Positions 34,105 through 46,110 of a stretch of DNA of 64,000 nt are shown here, in pieces. The stretch comes from Cordilura impudica (Eukaryota > Arthropoda > Insecta > Diptera > Scathophagidae), in NCBI GenBank assembly GCA_963682025.1, contig OY821519.1, positions 95,252,585-95,316,584 of the forward strand, in the 5' to 3' direction. The first letter of the stretch is position 1. Each line of letters starts with the position of its first letter. The notes under the pieces are model-generated. The model saw only the letters and a list, made by a program, of their open reading frames with translations. It was not told the origin of the DNA and did no database searches. The position numbers and the translations under genes are program-made.

Positions 34105-35190
34105 TTATTTTATATTATTTTATTTTATTTTATTTTATTTTATTTTATTTTATTTTATTTTGTTTTATTTTATTTTATTTTATTTTATTTTATTAAATTT
34201 TATTTTTTTTATTGTATTTTATTTAATATCATTTTATTTTATTTTATATTATTTTATTTTATTTTATTTTATTTTATTTTATTTTGTTTTATTTTATTTT
34301 ATTTTATTTTATTAAATTTTTTTTTTTTATTGTATTTTATTTAATATCATTTTATTTTATTTTATATTATTTTATTTTATTTTATTTTATTTTATTTTAT
34401 TTTATTTTATTTTATTTTATTTTATTTTATTTTATTTTATGTTATTTTATTTTATTTTATTTTATTTTATTTTATTTTATTTTATTTTATTTTATTTTAT
34501 TTTATTTTATATTATTTTATTTTATTTTATTTTTTTTTATTTTATTTTATTTTATTTTATTTTATTTTATTTTATTTATTTTATTTTATTTTATTTTATT
34601 TTATTTTATTTTATTTTATTTTATTTTATTTTATGTTATTTTATTTTATTCTATACTATTTTATTGTATTTTATTATATTTAATTTTTCTATAATAAATT
34701 ATTTATTTTATTTATATTACTTCAATTTATTTTAATGTATTTTATTATGTTATACTTTATTTTATTTTATCTTATTTTATTTTACATTATTTTATTTCAT
34801 TTTAGTTTATTTTACTTTATTTTAATTTATTTTATTTTACTTTACTTTATTTTTTTTTTTATTTTATGTTATTTTATTGTATTTTATTTTGCTTTATTTT
34901 ATTTCTTTTTATTTTCCTTTTTTTATTTTATTTTATTTTATTTTATTTTATTTTATTTTATTTTATTTTATTTATATTTCATTTAATTATATTTTGTTAT
35001 ATTTTCTTATTTTATTTTAATTTGTTTAATTCTAATAAATTTAATTTTATTTTATTTTAATATATTTTCTTTAGTTTTACTTAATTTTATTTTACAATAG
35101 TTCATTATTATTTTTTTTTATTTATTTTTTTTTTATGTAATGTTTTATTTTTGTTAATTTGTTTTATTGTATTTTATTTTATTTTACTTC
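34105..35190. repeat. TTTTA pentanucleotide array
   Basis: About 1.1 kb of TTTTA units, almost pure at 34380-34640 and increasingly degenerate to the right. A block with ATTTTATTTTATATTATTTT near 34115-34400 is itself duplicated (TTAAATTTT…TTGTATTTTATTTAATATC occurs at 34193 and 34312), so larger-scale slippage occurred. Confidence 0.92.
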
Positions 35191-35198
35191 GATTTAAC

Positions 35199-35428
35199 CT
35201 ATAATATTAATAGGCTAGGCAATTTCTTGTGACTGATGTTTTGTTCTACCGTTTTATCCAGATTTTGACCAGGCATATAATATTTGGAAAGTATTTCCTT
35301 TCGGCTGTTTTCCAGATTTTCACCCCAACTAAAACCATTTGAAACATTTTGGCAAGTTTAAAGAAAAAGGTATACAGAAATGGTTACCGTCCAAAAATCG
35401 TGAATTGATTAATAAAAATTGTACACAC
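35199..35428 (+). mobile_element. Helitron-like element A3, 5' fragment
   Basis: CTATAATATTAATAGGCTAG, CAATTTCTTGTGACTGATGT, TTTTGTTCTACCGTTTTATC and CTTTCGGCTGTTTTCCAG match A4. It then diverges at about 35330 and lacks the hairpin end. It lies just upstream of A4 in the same direction. Confidence 0.7.
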
Positions 35429-35791
35429 CTATATTATATTGAATAGGCAATTTCTTGTGACTGATGTTTTGTTCTACCGTTTTATCCAGATTTTGACCAG
35501 ACATATATTATTTGGAAAGTATTTCCTTTCGGCATTTTTCCAGATTTTCAGATTTTTAAATTTTTCCTTTATATTGAGCAAATTGTATTTAAAGATGCTA
35601 CTAACACATACATAAAATTATATGTATGCTATGTGTGTTTATTAAATTTGTTGATGTATTTGTTAATGAGTTTCTTATCTTCATTCACAATAATAATAAA
35701 CCAAAAAAAGAGTTAGTTTGTGAATTGGCTAAGATGGAATCAAAAGTTGCCTAGGAATTGCAGTCGAATTTCGAGCGCTGGAATCTGCTAG
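35429..35791 (+). mobile_element. Helitron-like element A4 (363 bp)
   Basis: Start CCTATATTATATTGAATAGG (degenerate TC start), then AATTTCTTGTGACTGATGTT, and a 3' end GTCGAATTTCGAGCGCTGG, AATCTGCTAG|T at 35791. Confidence 0.8.
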
Positions 35792-35861
35792 TATTATATA
35801 AAAGTCTATAGTTCAAATTACAATAATTCTTACAATGAGTTTAAAATTAAAAAAAAATAAC

Positions 35862-36327
35862 GCAGTACAACACCCATTCTGGGGGCAGAGAAATTCCAAG
35901 TCAGGCAGGCAATCATTGAGGATTTCTCATTTCATTCTTCAGCAAATTATTTCAGGAAATAATTTGTTCGAATGAAATCCTCAAAAAATTTTAAATTTTT
36001 TCCCCTTTGTTAACATATTCAGGGCGTATGATTATTATATATTAGTATAATTGAAGAAATGTATATGTATGAGTGATATTTTTAATTGATCTATTAATAC
36101 ATGGCTATTATTTAAGCAAAAACTTTTCATAAGAATGAAATGAGAAATCATGGTTTGTGAGTTATAGCTGAAAACTAAGAAAATACACATCAAGATAAGG
36201 AAAAAATATATAACGTCATAAAAAAGTTTGGCTGAGAACGCCAAACCCTTTGTAGTTTTAATATACTGGCCTAGTACCTTCAGCCTGGCTTAGTGTTTCT
36301 CGCCCCGCAGATAATGTTCTACAGTGT
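35862..36327. mobile_element. MITE family D, complete copy (466 bp)
   Basis: Terminal inverted repeats of about 45 bases: GCAGTACAACACCCATTCTG on the left and the complement of CACTGTAGAACATTATCTGC on the right, both reaching GTCAGGC / GCCTGGC. Non-coding. The palindromic GGATTTCTCATTTCATTCTT and GAATGAAATGAGAAATCATG arms also pair. Relatives at 11.4-11.86, 15.64-15.78 and 41.16-41.26 kb. Confidence 0.78.
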
Positions 36328-36487
36328 AATTAACAAAAATTTTTGATATTTTCGTGCTTTTTTAATTAAAAGCAATTATTAAATACAATGATTATAAATA
36401 TAAGACATATAGTACAACTACATTTTTGTTTGTTTGTTTATCAACGATGCATACATATTTTTTTGGTTGTGAACGTTCACATGTATA

Positions 36488-36548
36488 AACAAGTAAGAGT
36501 GTTAAATTCGGCTGTGCCGAATCATTTATACCCTCCACCTCGGTTTGA
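36488..36548 (-). mobile_element. INE-1-like family 2, 3' end fragment
   Basis: AACAAGTAAGAGTGTTAAAT, perfect hairpin ATTCGGCTGTGCCGAAT and TATACCCTCCACCTCGG. Confidence 0.78.
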
Positions 36549-38870
36549 GTATTGATAATAAATGTAAACAAAATATTGGAAAAATGTCCATGCATTTCCT
36601 ATGTGCATGCGTTTCCGGTTATATGACATAACTTCTCGTTTAATTTAGTTTTTGCAAATTAAATAGCTCGCCTTAACCTCCATTGCAAAGGTAATGGTTG
36701 TGTAGGGTGGCTATATGCATTAAATCGTGCTAATTGGAGATAGCTGTATAGTTTCTTTTAACTGGCGAAATATTTTTTCATTGCGGCCATATAGGTCGGA
36801 TGGACTAACAAAATAATAACCAAAAAAAAAGCTCTCTCAACTTTTTTATTAAAATATTGCCATATTTGAAAAACATAGAGAATAAATTTATAATAATAAA
36901 TAATCAAATTAGGGATGCCAAACGCAATAAACCAAATGTCCCAAACATTTTAAATAAAATAATTTGGTATCTTTATTTTCTGAGAAACTTCAAATATTCA
37001 TCCAAAAAAAAATTGTGAAAAATAATATATGTATAAATAACATTCTCATCAAATTGCGTTTATTTATGTAACAATTTTTATGTTCGCAATTCTTAAATAT
37101 CATTTCTTAAATGTTTTCTGTAGTGCGAATTCAACGATCCGACAGAATTTCAACGATCCGACAATCGCAAAATATATCGACAGCTATTGTTGTTTGCACT
37201 AAGGATTAAGTGATTCACTAAGTACACACAGTCGACAAATCTATTTTTCTATTTATTTAAATTGTAAACGAGTGACATCTCTGTTAAAATAAGCGAAAAA
37301 CACAAAGAAGAATAGAAAAAACAAATTACTTCGTGTTTGACAGGATGATTTTATGTTATTGTTTAATATCTCTATTTTTTTTTTACTAATATTTCTGTTT
37401 ATTTATTTGAAAATGAAATAATGAATTGAATATGCTATTTAATTTTTTTATTTATATAAAAAAGTTTTTTAATAGAAGCAAAATATTTTCACTATTTTAT
37501 GATTTTTATTTATGTATGACGATTGAATAAACAACACAAAAATGGTTGTCGTTTAGATAACAACAACAGCTGACTTTAACAATAGCGAATATCGTTTAAA
37601 AATTTTACTGATAATTTTGCTTTTTGTTTTAACGATTCGACAATCATTAAAAGAAGTTACTGAAAATCTATTAATTTCTCCTAAATGCCAATATTTTTTT
37701 TAATGTAAACATTTTTTAAATATTTGGTGTTAAATATTTGGTGTTTTTTTTTTTTTTGGAATTTCAATTTGTGTTTAATGAATAAAATTTATATGTATAT
37801 TAAAGATGCAATTGATGTGTTCTAAATTTAAAATTATTATTTCCGACGTGTTGATATGATTTTCTGAAATTCAGTTAATATTTTCTAATTTGTAATTGGA
37901 AATTTTAATTCCAGTTTTTATTAGAATTGATATTTTCTTAAATTTGAATGGAAAATTTAAAAAGTGCAATTTTGTATTTATGTGAATGATAATGCTTTAG
38001 TAATTATAAACAATTTTTAAAAATTAGATGTAATCGCAATCAGATATTTTGTAGGAAAAGCAGAATAATAATTCTATATAACTATGTAGAACTGTTTTGA
38101 AAGCAAAAAACTCATTGATGAACTCGGTAACTCTATTTTGTAAAGACAGCAAAAAGTTAATATGCCAAACTCATGTTCATATTTGTAAAAGAATAATGAA
38201 AAAACGTATGAAATAAAAGACCAGCCCGTGTATACTCCTAACATTGTTATGTATGATATCTATTTGAAAATATTGACAGTCATGTTAAAATAGAAATAAC
38301 TATTGCAAAGCTAATTAGAACAAACAAAAATTTTGTGCGCCATCTACTGTGGCATAGTCACGCTGAGCAAAATGAAGTGACACTCTGTTAATGCAAAAGA
38401 AATGTATTTTCCCCACAACAAAATATTGCAGAATTTTATGTAAATATAATAATATACCGATTTATTTCTAACATGCAGTTATTATGGATAATCATATATA
38501 GAATATATGTATATTATTTGTATTATTTAATATGTGTATGTATGTATATGTAAATATTACACACAAAAAATACAACATCAAACGTTATTTTTGTATTTTT
38601 CTCTTTAAATTAATTAATACATAAAATTTTTTTTTGCTAAATTTACATTGTTTTCTTTTTATTAACAACTAGGCATTTTAGCATTATTTGCTTTAGCTGC
38701 TGGTGAATTTTTACTCCCTTTATATTAACTCGTAGTGTCTGCTTGTCGAAAAAATTTTTGATCGATTTTAACCCCTTTCCCGTAACCCAATCGATCTGAA
38801 ACTTTGCAGGCGGGCTCGTAGTAATGAGAGAAATGATCAAATAAATTTTTTTAGAGATGCCAAAACAATG
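36549..38870. other. AT-rich spacer, no gene seen
   Basis: Contains a local pair of ACGATCCGACA words at 37134-37162 and T homopolymer runs. No supported ORF; the minus ORF at 38643-38936 has no motif and overlaps family-2-like sequence at its end. Confidence 0.4.
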
Positions 38871-39489
38871 GAAACTTTTAAATTTTTCTACCAGAGTTGA
38901 TAAAAAAAAATGTACAAAGGACCACAAAAACAACAAGTCCAGCTATGACAACAATATAACATTTAGAATAACAACAAGAACACTATAGAAACATCATATT
39001 TTTAATTTTTTTCTTTTAATTTTTCAGAGATTTCCCTGGACCTGTTCCACCGATTTTAATGATTTTTGAAACAGAAATCTTCCCATGAATTTGGAGAATC
39101 ATTCCCACTAAAAATGATCACCTTAGCTAATCCATTGAGGGCGTGATCGTGACAAGAACAACATCGAAACTTATATTTTTTCAAGACTTTTTTTAGTTCT
39201 TCATTCAAATCTGGGGCCCTAATCGACCGATTTGAACGATTTTAAATAGCGAACTTTTCAGGATGTTAGGGAATCATTTTTTATATCAGCGAGCACCCTA
39301 GCTGCCCGATTGATGCCGCCATCGTGATTTCCACAGACGGACAGACGGACATCGCTATATCAACTCTGGTTGTTTTAAGGATCACAAATATATATATTTT
39401 ATGGGGTCCAAAATTTTTTTTCTAATTATTACAAACGGAATGACAAACTTATATATACCCTCTGCACACTGGAGTGGAGGGTATAAAAA
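38871..39489 (-). mobile_element. INE-1-like element, family 2
   Basis: Minus strand from TATACCCTCCACTCCAGTGT (39487) through GTTTGTAATAATTAGAAA, CCCCATAAAATATATATATT, GTTGATATAGCGATGTCCGT, CTGTCCGTCTGTGGAAATCA, CGATGGCGGCATCAATCGGG and GGTGATCATTTTTAGTGGGA. The far (3') end is not resolved. Confidence 0.75.
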
Positions 39490-39849
39490 AAACGAAAACA
39501 ACAAGCAAACAAAAATATACTAACAGAAGCAAGTTATAGAATGTTGCAAAAAATTATGAAAATCAGATTAGTTTTTATTGTTAAAAATCATGTGAGTCCG
39601 ATCACAGGGGAGATGTGTAAACATCTGGTAATAAGTAAGTATTTCATATAATAATTTTTTACCGATTTGTCTTAATGGTCACATCTTACGCGTAAGATTT
39701 GACTCTCACATGTACGCTGTTTATGTGATTGTATTGTGAAATAGAAATTTACCCCCCTGCGCGTATAGATGTTTACATATCAAAAGCTGTACTCTTTAAT
39801 TATTATTTTAATATGACACGTGGAGTATAACGACATAAACACACTCATA

Positions 39850-40143
39850 AAGCAAATGCTCAAATACAACGGCCACAACAACAGCAACAACTACAGCTAT
39901 GACATACAAAATATAAAATTTCAAATAACAACAATAACAAGAACAATCATTAAAATATGTTGAACAAATTTTGATTATTTTAAACAATTATTTGCACTAA
40001 AAATGAGCAACCCAGATGACCTATTGAGGGCTTGAACGTGAATATATGTATAGCTATGTTTTGCGGTCAGGATTTTTTCTCGTTATTACAAATGGAATGA
40101 AAAATTTATATATACCCTCTGCACACAGGAGTGGAAGGTATAA
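39850..40143 (-). mobile_element. INE-1-like element, family 2, internally deleted copy
   Basis: Minus strand TATACCTTCCACTCCTGTGT (40143), TTTGTAATAACGAGAAAA, then directly GTTCAAGCCCTCAATAGGTC and GGTTGCTCATTTTTAGTGCA. The GTCCGTC tract is missing. Confidence 0.65.
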
Positions 40144-40862
40144 AAAGAAAATTTGAAATTTTTGTAAATCTACTTATTCATAAAAAAATAGCAGTTGAAG
40201 CTCTATTTCAACTTATATTTTCATTATTTTAAAATATAAATTAAAATTAAAGAAATCAAACCAATTCTACTGTTTTATTTACATCTCAGGAACCAATAAA
40301 GACTCTTTCGTTACATGTACCATGACTGTAAAGAAGACAGTCAGCTTCAACATACATCTTTGAGAAGTTTAACATTTCACTTTTTAAAATATTCCATAAT
40401 GAAATTCTGGTTATCAATACATTTTAAATAATATCTTAACTAGACTTGTAGGTGAACAAGTTTAGCTGATAAACACAATTATTCATTGAGCTATTTTATA
40501 ATTTTTTTTTTTAATTTCGCGGCGCTATATTTCAGGACCTGTTAGAGCTAGAGCTCCAAATTTAAATATTAGATATTTCTTAGTTTAGTAGGATAGAATA
40601 TTTCTTGGTAAGTATTTTAAAATTCAAAGAGGATATGATGAAAAAGCTTATTTTCATCGTTATTTAGAAACAGAAGAATCCATGTTGTGTATTGCTACGA
40701 CCAGCGATTACAATATCCGATAATTGATAAAGCGGTAAATCGTTTAATCGAATAAAAAGTCATCTTAAAATTATCGATAAATCCTCTAAATATTATCGTT
40801 ATATGTACAAATATATCTATTTCTTTTCATATTTTTGAGGTACCAGCCATAGTTCATGATAT
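40144..40862. other. AT-rich spacer, no gene seen
   Basis: No supported feature. CGCGGCGC at 40518-40525 is a short GC patch. Confidence 0.35.
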
Positions 40863-41535
40863 TTTATACCCTATACCACTAAGTTCTCAGTAGGGAGAGT
40901 CGATCATATTCCAGGGATCAAAATAAGAAACTTTGCCCAAGGAACCATAAATCTAAAACGAATTCTGATATCCCGAATATTGACCTGCCTGTCTGTCTGT
41001 CTGTCTGCCATGGGGCAACCCCATTCCCCCTCATGGAATTGATCTGAAACTTGGCCCATAGTCTTGTTGTGACTACAGATCAATTTTGGGGTAGTCACGC
41101 AGAGTCACGCATAGTTCCGAAATGATCTAAAAGTTATTTACCCTCATCCGATCCATCTTTTTGAATAACATAACAAGTCAAGGCGTATGATTATTATTTA
41201 TTAGCAGAGTAGAAGATACGTATACGTATGAGTGTTAATTTTAATATTAAATCAAACATAGTCTGCCCAATTCTAAACAAAAAATGGTGATTTTTTGAAA
41301 TTTTTGTATGGGGAAACCCACAGGGAGTTCCAGGGGGTCTGCCACTGGCATGGGTGGGTCGGCCCTCCAAAGTTAGTGGGGGTCGATCATACATTTGGAC
41401 TCGATTGGGGCACTCTAAATGGGTTAAAGTGAGACAGACAGACAAACAGGTCAAAAGTCGGTACATCAGAATTCGTTTTAGAACACGATTTTACTTGTCA
41501 CTTGGGCGATTTTCAAATCGACCCGCCCAAGTGGT
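40863..41535. mobile_element. Family C / INE-1-like composite with MITE D scrap
   Basis: TATACCCTATACCACTAAGT at 40865 starts like family 1, then switches to family C: CTGCCTGTCTGTCTGTCTGT, GGGGCAACCCCATTCCCCCT, TTGATCTGAAACTTGGCCCA and GTCACGCAGAGTCACGCA. 41163-41255 matches the middle of MITE family D (AAGGCGTATGATTATTATTT). 41290-41535 has inverse-order boxes with GAGACAGACAGACAAACAGG and CTTGGGCGATTTTCAAATCG. At least three pieces are joined here. Confidence 0.5.
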
Positions 41536-42185
41536 CAAGGTATAATGATTTTGTGCTGATGTTTGTAACTACCAAAAATATTTGACCTAGATCCATCTTT
41601 TATTATATCGATCTACTCAGAACTGCATTCTGAGTCATCCGTCCGTCCGTCAGTCCGTTTGTGTCTCCATGTAAACTACAAATCGCAAATATTAATATAT
41701 TTTGAAGAAATTTAGTATATGAGCCATAGGATGAACGCTATTGAAAGTGGTGAAAATCTCTTCATGTTCAGACCCCTATGAGATCGATTTAAATTGCCAT
41801 AATGTCCAAATTATTATATAGAACTCAGTCAAATTGGGTTCGATGGATGGATGAATACACTCTATAATACAATTTTTAGTCATAGCCCCCATATGCAGCC
41901 GATTCCCTATCTTCACAAATCTACCAAAAAACAAAAATATTGCAAAATTTTCTCAAATTTGGTTTGCATATGTTTTTGCAAATAATAAGTGACCTTACCA
42001 AATATGGTGAGGATCGATCCATTGCTCCACCTGGTCCCCATATAAATATAGCATCCAATATGAACTTTTTCATATCCGAAAGCAAACAAATTAATGACAA
42101 TGTTACTCAAATTTGGTTTAAGCTTATTTTCTGTATCTAATTAGTTGGACATCGAATAGGGTATCGTATAGTTGATCTACACCTA
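41531..42185 (+). mobile_element. INE-1-like element, family 1, degraded copy
   Basis: GTGGTCAAGGTATAATGATT, TTTGTAACTACCAAAAATAT, short CCGTCCGTCCGTC tract (41638), AAATTGGGTTCGATGGATGG and AATAGGGTATCGTATAGTTG near 42155. The hairpin is decayed. Confidence 0.75.
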
Positions 42186-43390
42186 GTTCTCTCTCTTTTT
42201 ATACTGATTTATGGAAATTATTGCAAGGTTTAATCTCATTGCAAATTTACAGCATTATAATGATTATAATGATCTCAAAACGTGATGAATGTTATAAAAC
42301 GTCAAATGTTTGCTGGATAAATGTTTGCTCTCAACAAATTGGCTGTTTAAGTAATCAATTTAAATCATATTTTGTTTTACATATCAATCAACTAAGAACA
42401 AATTTTTCAGATGTTTTTTAATATTTGAATAATCCGCACAGCCACTTTCCAGCGAACGAAAAAGATATATAGAAATTCAATAACTAAAGCTATTATATAG
42501 TTGGTGGTGACTCATTGTGATAAAAATGATGTAAACTTTTTTGAAAATACAAATGATGTTATTGAAGAAGGTCCATAAGTAGGATATAGAAGTAAAATTA
42601 TGAAAAGAGAAATAATGTACTTTGAACTGTGAAAATTCGCAGCAAAGCTCATGTGTAACAAACAAGTGTTAAACTAGAATGGGCCCTTTCGGTTGCAGAC
42701 GTTTTTAGCACAAAAAAAAATTATGATTAAATGATAAAAGCCTTAATACGTTGTTTTTTAAATCATTTTTGAATGAGTTAAATTAAATATAAAAAATAGC
42801 AATTAATTCCATGTGATTTGTTTGATTTTATCGATAATTGTAATTAAATCAATAATTATTGATAAATCGAAAAATTATAAATTTTTTATCAAATTACAAC
42901 TAATCAAGGAAATGAAAATTATTTTATGACACTTGTATTTTTCGTTGTATTATGATCCTCTAACATAAGTTTTTTTACTTATTTTTCTAAAAATTGGGAT
43001 TTTTGAAGAGGACTCTCCATCGATTCCATCATAACTTGAAACCAGCTTGACCACTTTTGTTATAAACAACACCAACAAATTTTAATTTATAAAGTTTTAC
43101 TCTACGTCATGTAAATATTATTTGTTAAATATTCAACAGTTTCGGAGTTATTCGAATGAAATGGTGGAAAAAAATGTTACAAAAAAAATATCAATAATGC
43201 TACATAAGCTGTAAATCAAAGGAGCTATGCACCATGCCAATCTATAGGTAAATGTTATTCTTAATAAACGTGAATATACCTGGTTTTGACAAAAATTGCG
43301 AACTTTTATTTAGGTCACATTGATAATAAATTTGACATTATGTTCATCGAAAGTGCATCTCATCTGTAACACTCAAATATGGTGCCCCGT
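42186..43390. other. AT-rich spacer, no gene seen
   Basis: No supported ORF or family motif. Confidence 0.4.
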
Positions 43391-43394
43391 ATCC

Positions 43395-44144
43395 TATACC
43401 TTCGTCTTCAAGCATGTGCAGCACTTCAGACGCCTCAAATCCGAAGCTTTTGACGCAAAAATAACTAAATGATCACACAAGAGACCTCGATCTTATGAAA
43501 GAAAAATCGCAGACCTTAGCACCTCGCTTAGGATATAGAAATTTGTTAGAAAAAAATTTGAAAAGCTTGACCAAACATATAATGCAAATGAATGGAGGTT
43601 ATTTATCGACAGTAGCAAAGAAAGTTTACAGCAATTTTACTACACCATCGCAATAAGAAGCCATCACACTCATCACACACGCCGTAAATATGAAATATGA
43701 AACCATGGTCATTATATTAAAAAATATAAACTCTGAAAATCACGATTGGAAAGTGTGTTGTGACCTGAAAGCTTTGCTATATTGATATATCTGCAAGTTG
43801 GTTACACAAAGAATTGGCGTTTTCTCTGTCTTTGGGATAGTTGATCATTATGTTAAGAAAGATTGGCCGACAAGAACCAACATCACTGTAGGTGTTCATC
43901 ATGTAAAACTTGCTGCCTTAATACAATACATATTAAGCTTGGATTAGTAGCAAATTTTGTTAAGGCTCTAGAGGAAGATAGTGAAGCATTTACTTATTTA
44001 AAAATAATATTCATAAATTATTCTATGGGAAAAATTTTTCTGATGGCTGCCTGGAAGTCATTACGACTGATTCTTTCGAACTTTTTAGGAAGTAAGCGGA
44101 GTCCAGATTATGAAGATATCATTCGTGATTTACTTAACTATTGA
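43395..44144 (+). pseudogene. Decayed HIKLG-family transposon gene, second copy
   Basis: The same protein type as the gene in T1 (24.4-25.1 kb), with more of its N-terminal part. Frameshifted pieces: LLEKNLKSLTKHIMQMNGGY, KYETMVIILKNINSENHDWK and VCCDLKALL (43690-43785), VFSVFG and HYVKKDWP (43815-43870), then TIHIKLGLVANFVKALEEDS (about 43930-43990), and AAWKSLRLILSNFLGSKRSP with DYEDIIRDLLNY (44045-44144). The central GPQIRxLM part is deleted between KIIFINYSMGK and AAWKS. No long inverted repeats are left around it. The last 93 codons stay open (43863-44144), though the reading crosses the decayed region. Confidence 0.65.
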
Positions 44145-44225
44145 AAAATAGGTAAGTACATACAATTGTAATAATTTTTTTTGCATAGTCAAGCTAATTT
44201 TAGGCCTATAACTTCAGACGTATCT

Positions 44226-44352
44226 AAAAATACAACTTAAGACGATGAAACGAAAATATGATGAGAGACTACCATACGGTCTGAAAACTGCCTCTACCTC
44301 TTTTCAGAGAATGATTACCATTGCTTTTAGTGGTGACCATTGTGATTTATGC
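44226..44352 (+). pseudogene. LTR-retrotransposon RT scrap (Ty3/gypsy-like)
   Basis: Reads RLPYGLKTASTSFQRMITIA in one frame, the PxGLxxAxxxFQRxM block of Ty3/gypsy-type reverse transcriptases, and ends after about 40 codons at TAA. No LTR or other domain is visible. Assignment rests on this block alone. Confidence 0.5.
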
Positions 44353-44599
44353 TAAATTAAATGTCCGGGTTTAGAAAACGTTACAATGCAAAAGGATTGG
44401 TATTAGATAATTTAGAAAATTTAAGTACTAATTTGGATAAAAAACTAAACTCGGTACTAATTTTTTTGGATTACATTTTTTTTTTTTTGTATTATGTCAT
44501 GAAATGCATTGTAACAAATTATTTTATCAATTTGACTTTGGAATTTCTGCATGTAATTTATTGTGGTCGTTTCTGAATAACAACATTATTAAAAACTTT

Positions 44600-45801
44600 T
44601 AGAGGTGTCTCTCAGGGATCTGTACTTGGCACACTTCTATTTATGATTTATATAAATGATTTGTATCAGCAAATTGAATTTGGTATATGTTATACATATG
44701 CCGATGATAATCAGCTTTTAGCAAATGACAGTGATATCGGCCTTCGTTTTCTCGAAGACAACGTAAATAGCGATTTGTATCCAATTATGGAGTGGTCGAC
44801 ATCGAATTTTCTATGCTTAAGTACTTCCAAAACACGGTGCATGTGGTTTTCATAGTAAAACTCAATTCCAAGGATAATATTGAATAGAGGCAATGTTTTA
44901 ATAGGGTAATCCGTTATATATTTGGACTTTGCTATAGGGATCATATACATATGACGTCTTAAGCAATGAATATCCTTGAATCCGATTTTGAAAGTTTTAT
45001 TGATTTTGGGATAATGATTTAATTTTATAAAATTTTTAAATATGAAAATTTTCCGTACCTGCTAGAAAGGTTTAGTTTTTGTCAATCGGCAAGTACACAT
45101 TCCCTTCTTGTTCCAAGATATTCATCACTCATTACCAAGGTTCAGAAAATACACACATGAAACACACAATGTTCTGTTCAAAAGCAGCCAACACATATCT
45201 TTATTTTCATATCAATTATGTGCGTTTCTAAATTTTCTACGGTGCCCAACACAACCATGACTGTGTTCGTTTTAATATTTCGATATTTACACGAACATTT
45301 TTGTAACACATACTTTTTGTTTAAATCACACATAAAGCACACATTTTTGAGTGTTGCTTTATTTGAAGTTCATGTTCTGGTGCGTGTAGTGAAAAAAAAC
45401 ACAGAACATGTACAATAAACAGGTTCGAGTTCAGTTATATTTTAAGTCGTGTTGTGGCTCGTCTAGTAAGAAAAAACACAACATGTACAATAAACAGGTT
45501 CGAGTTCAGTTATATTTTAAGTCGTGTTTATTAAAACGAACACAGTCATGGTTGTGTTGGGCACCGAAGAAAATTTAAAAACAAACATAATTGGTATGAA
45601 AATAAAAATATGTGTGTGTTGGTCTAAGTTATGTTTGTTTACATATATGTACGAGTTTTTTATTCAGTGTGTGTTTTTTTCTGAACTCTGCTCATTATGA
45701 GTCGTTCATTTGTTGTAAGAGTGACAAGGCTTTGGAATTCTTTATTGCCGTACGAGGAACGTAAGTTCTCTAGATCAATATCTGGATTTAAAAAGGTCTA
45801 A
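44600..45801 (+). pseudogene. Jockey-type LINE reverse transcriptase relic, 5'-truncated
   Basis: Starts at RGVSQGSVLGTLLFMIYIND (44602), then YTYADDNQLLAN near 44695 with the YxDD catalytic box as YADD, and STSKTRCMWF with a stop at 44853. After a decayed stretch the C-terminal part reads STHSLLVPRYSSLI (45090-45134), is interrupted by the foldback-like element, and continues SRSFVVRVTRLWNSL, YEERKFSRSISGFKKV with TAA at 45799-45801. Removing 45135-45697 joins the two halves in frame. The whole 5' half (endonuclease, early RT) is absent, as is usual for LINE insertions. Confidence 0.85.
45135..45690. mobile_element. Foldback-like element, short copy (556 bp)
   Basis: Flanked by the perfect 7-bp duplication CTCATTA (45128-45134 and 45691-45697). 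Left end CCAAGGTTCAGAAAATACAC, right end complement of CAGAGTTCAGAAAAAAACAC. The inner inverted segments begin CATATCAATTATGTGCG and reach GTTTTAATATTTCG. Two 75-bp tandem units (AACAGGTTCGAGTTCAGTTA) lie in the middle. It is the same family as 59218-61538 in reverse orientation, with most of the right arm and the whole loop deleted. Confidence 0.9.
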
Positions 45802-45946
45802 TTGGAATATTTAGAATAATAACTAATTAATTAAATAAAGAACTAAATAGCAAAATTTTATAAAAAGTAGAAGTTCTGTTACCAATAATTTACCACGGTT
45901 TCTAATTTATCTTGTTCTCAGTGCTTGTGCAAAATAGGGGAGTTTT

Positions 45947-45954
<8 letters not shown>

Positions 45955-45991
<37 letters not shown>

Positions 45992-46000
45992 TGAATTAAT
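45955..46000. repeat. TA dinucleotide microsatellite
   Basis: About 20 TA units with one CA interruption at 45978. Confidence 0.9.
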
Positions 46001-46008
46001 TAATTAAA

Positions 46009-46110
46009 CTAGTATAGCTCAGCACTCGAAATTCTAGTGCAAATTCTGAGAAATATTCTTTTTCATTAAATTTTTGTCTTCCAATATTTTTTAATCTAGA
46101 TATGTATATA
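46009..46110 (-). mobile_element. Helitron-like element A5, 3' end fragment
   Basis: Minus strand: GCACTAGAATTTCGAGTGCT, GAGCTATACTAG|T. Degenerate copy of the A-family hairpin end; the rest is not recognisable beyond TTTTTCATTAAATTT. Confidence 0.55.

Noticed and set aside
33035..35060. Series of ORFs made of Phe, Tyr, Ile and Leu only
   Set aside because: They are direct translations of the TTTTA array in frames without stops; not genes.
38871..40143. One long family-2 element from 36488 to 39489
   Set aside because: The 3' cap at 36488 and the 5' end at 39487 have the right orientation, but I see no recognisable family sequence filling the 2.3 kb between, so I kept them separate.
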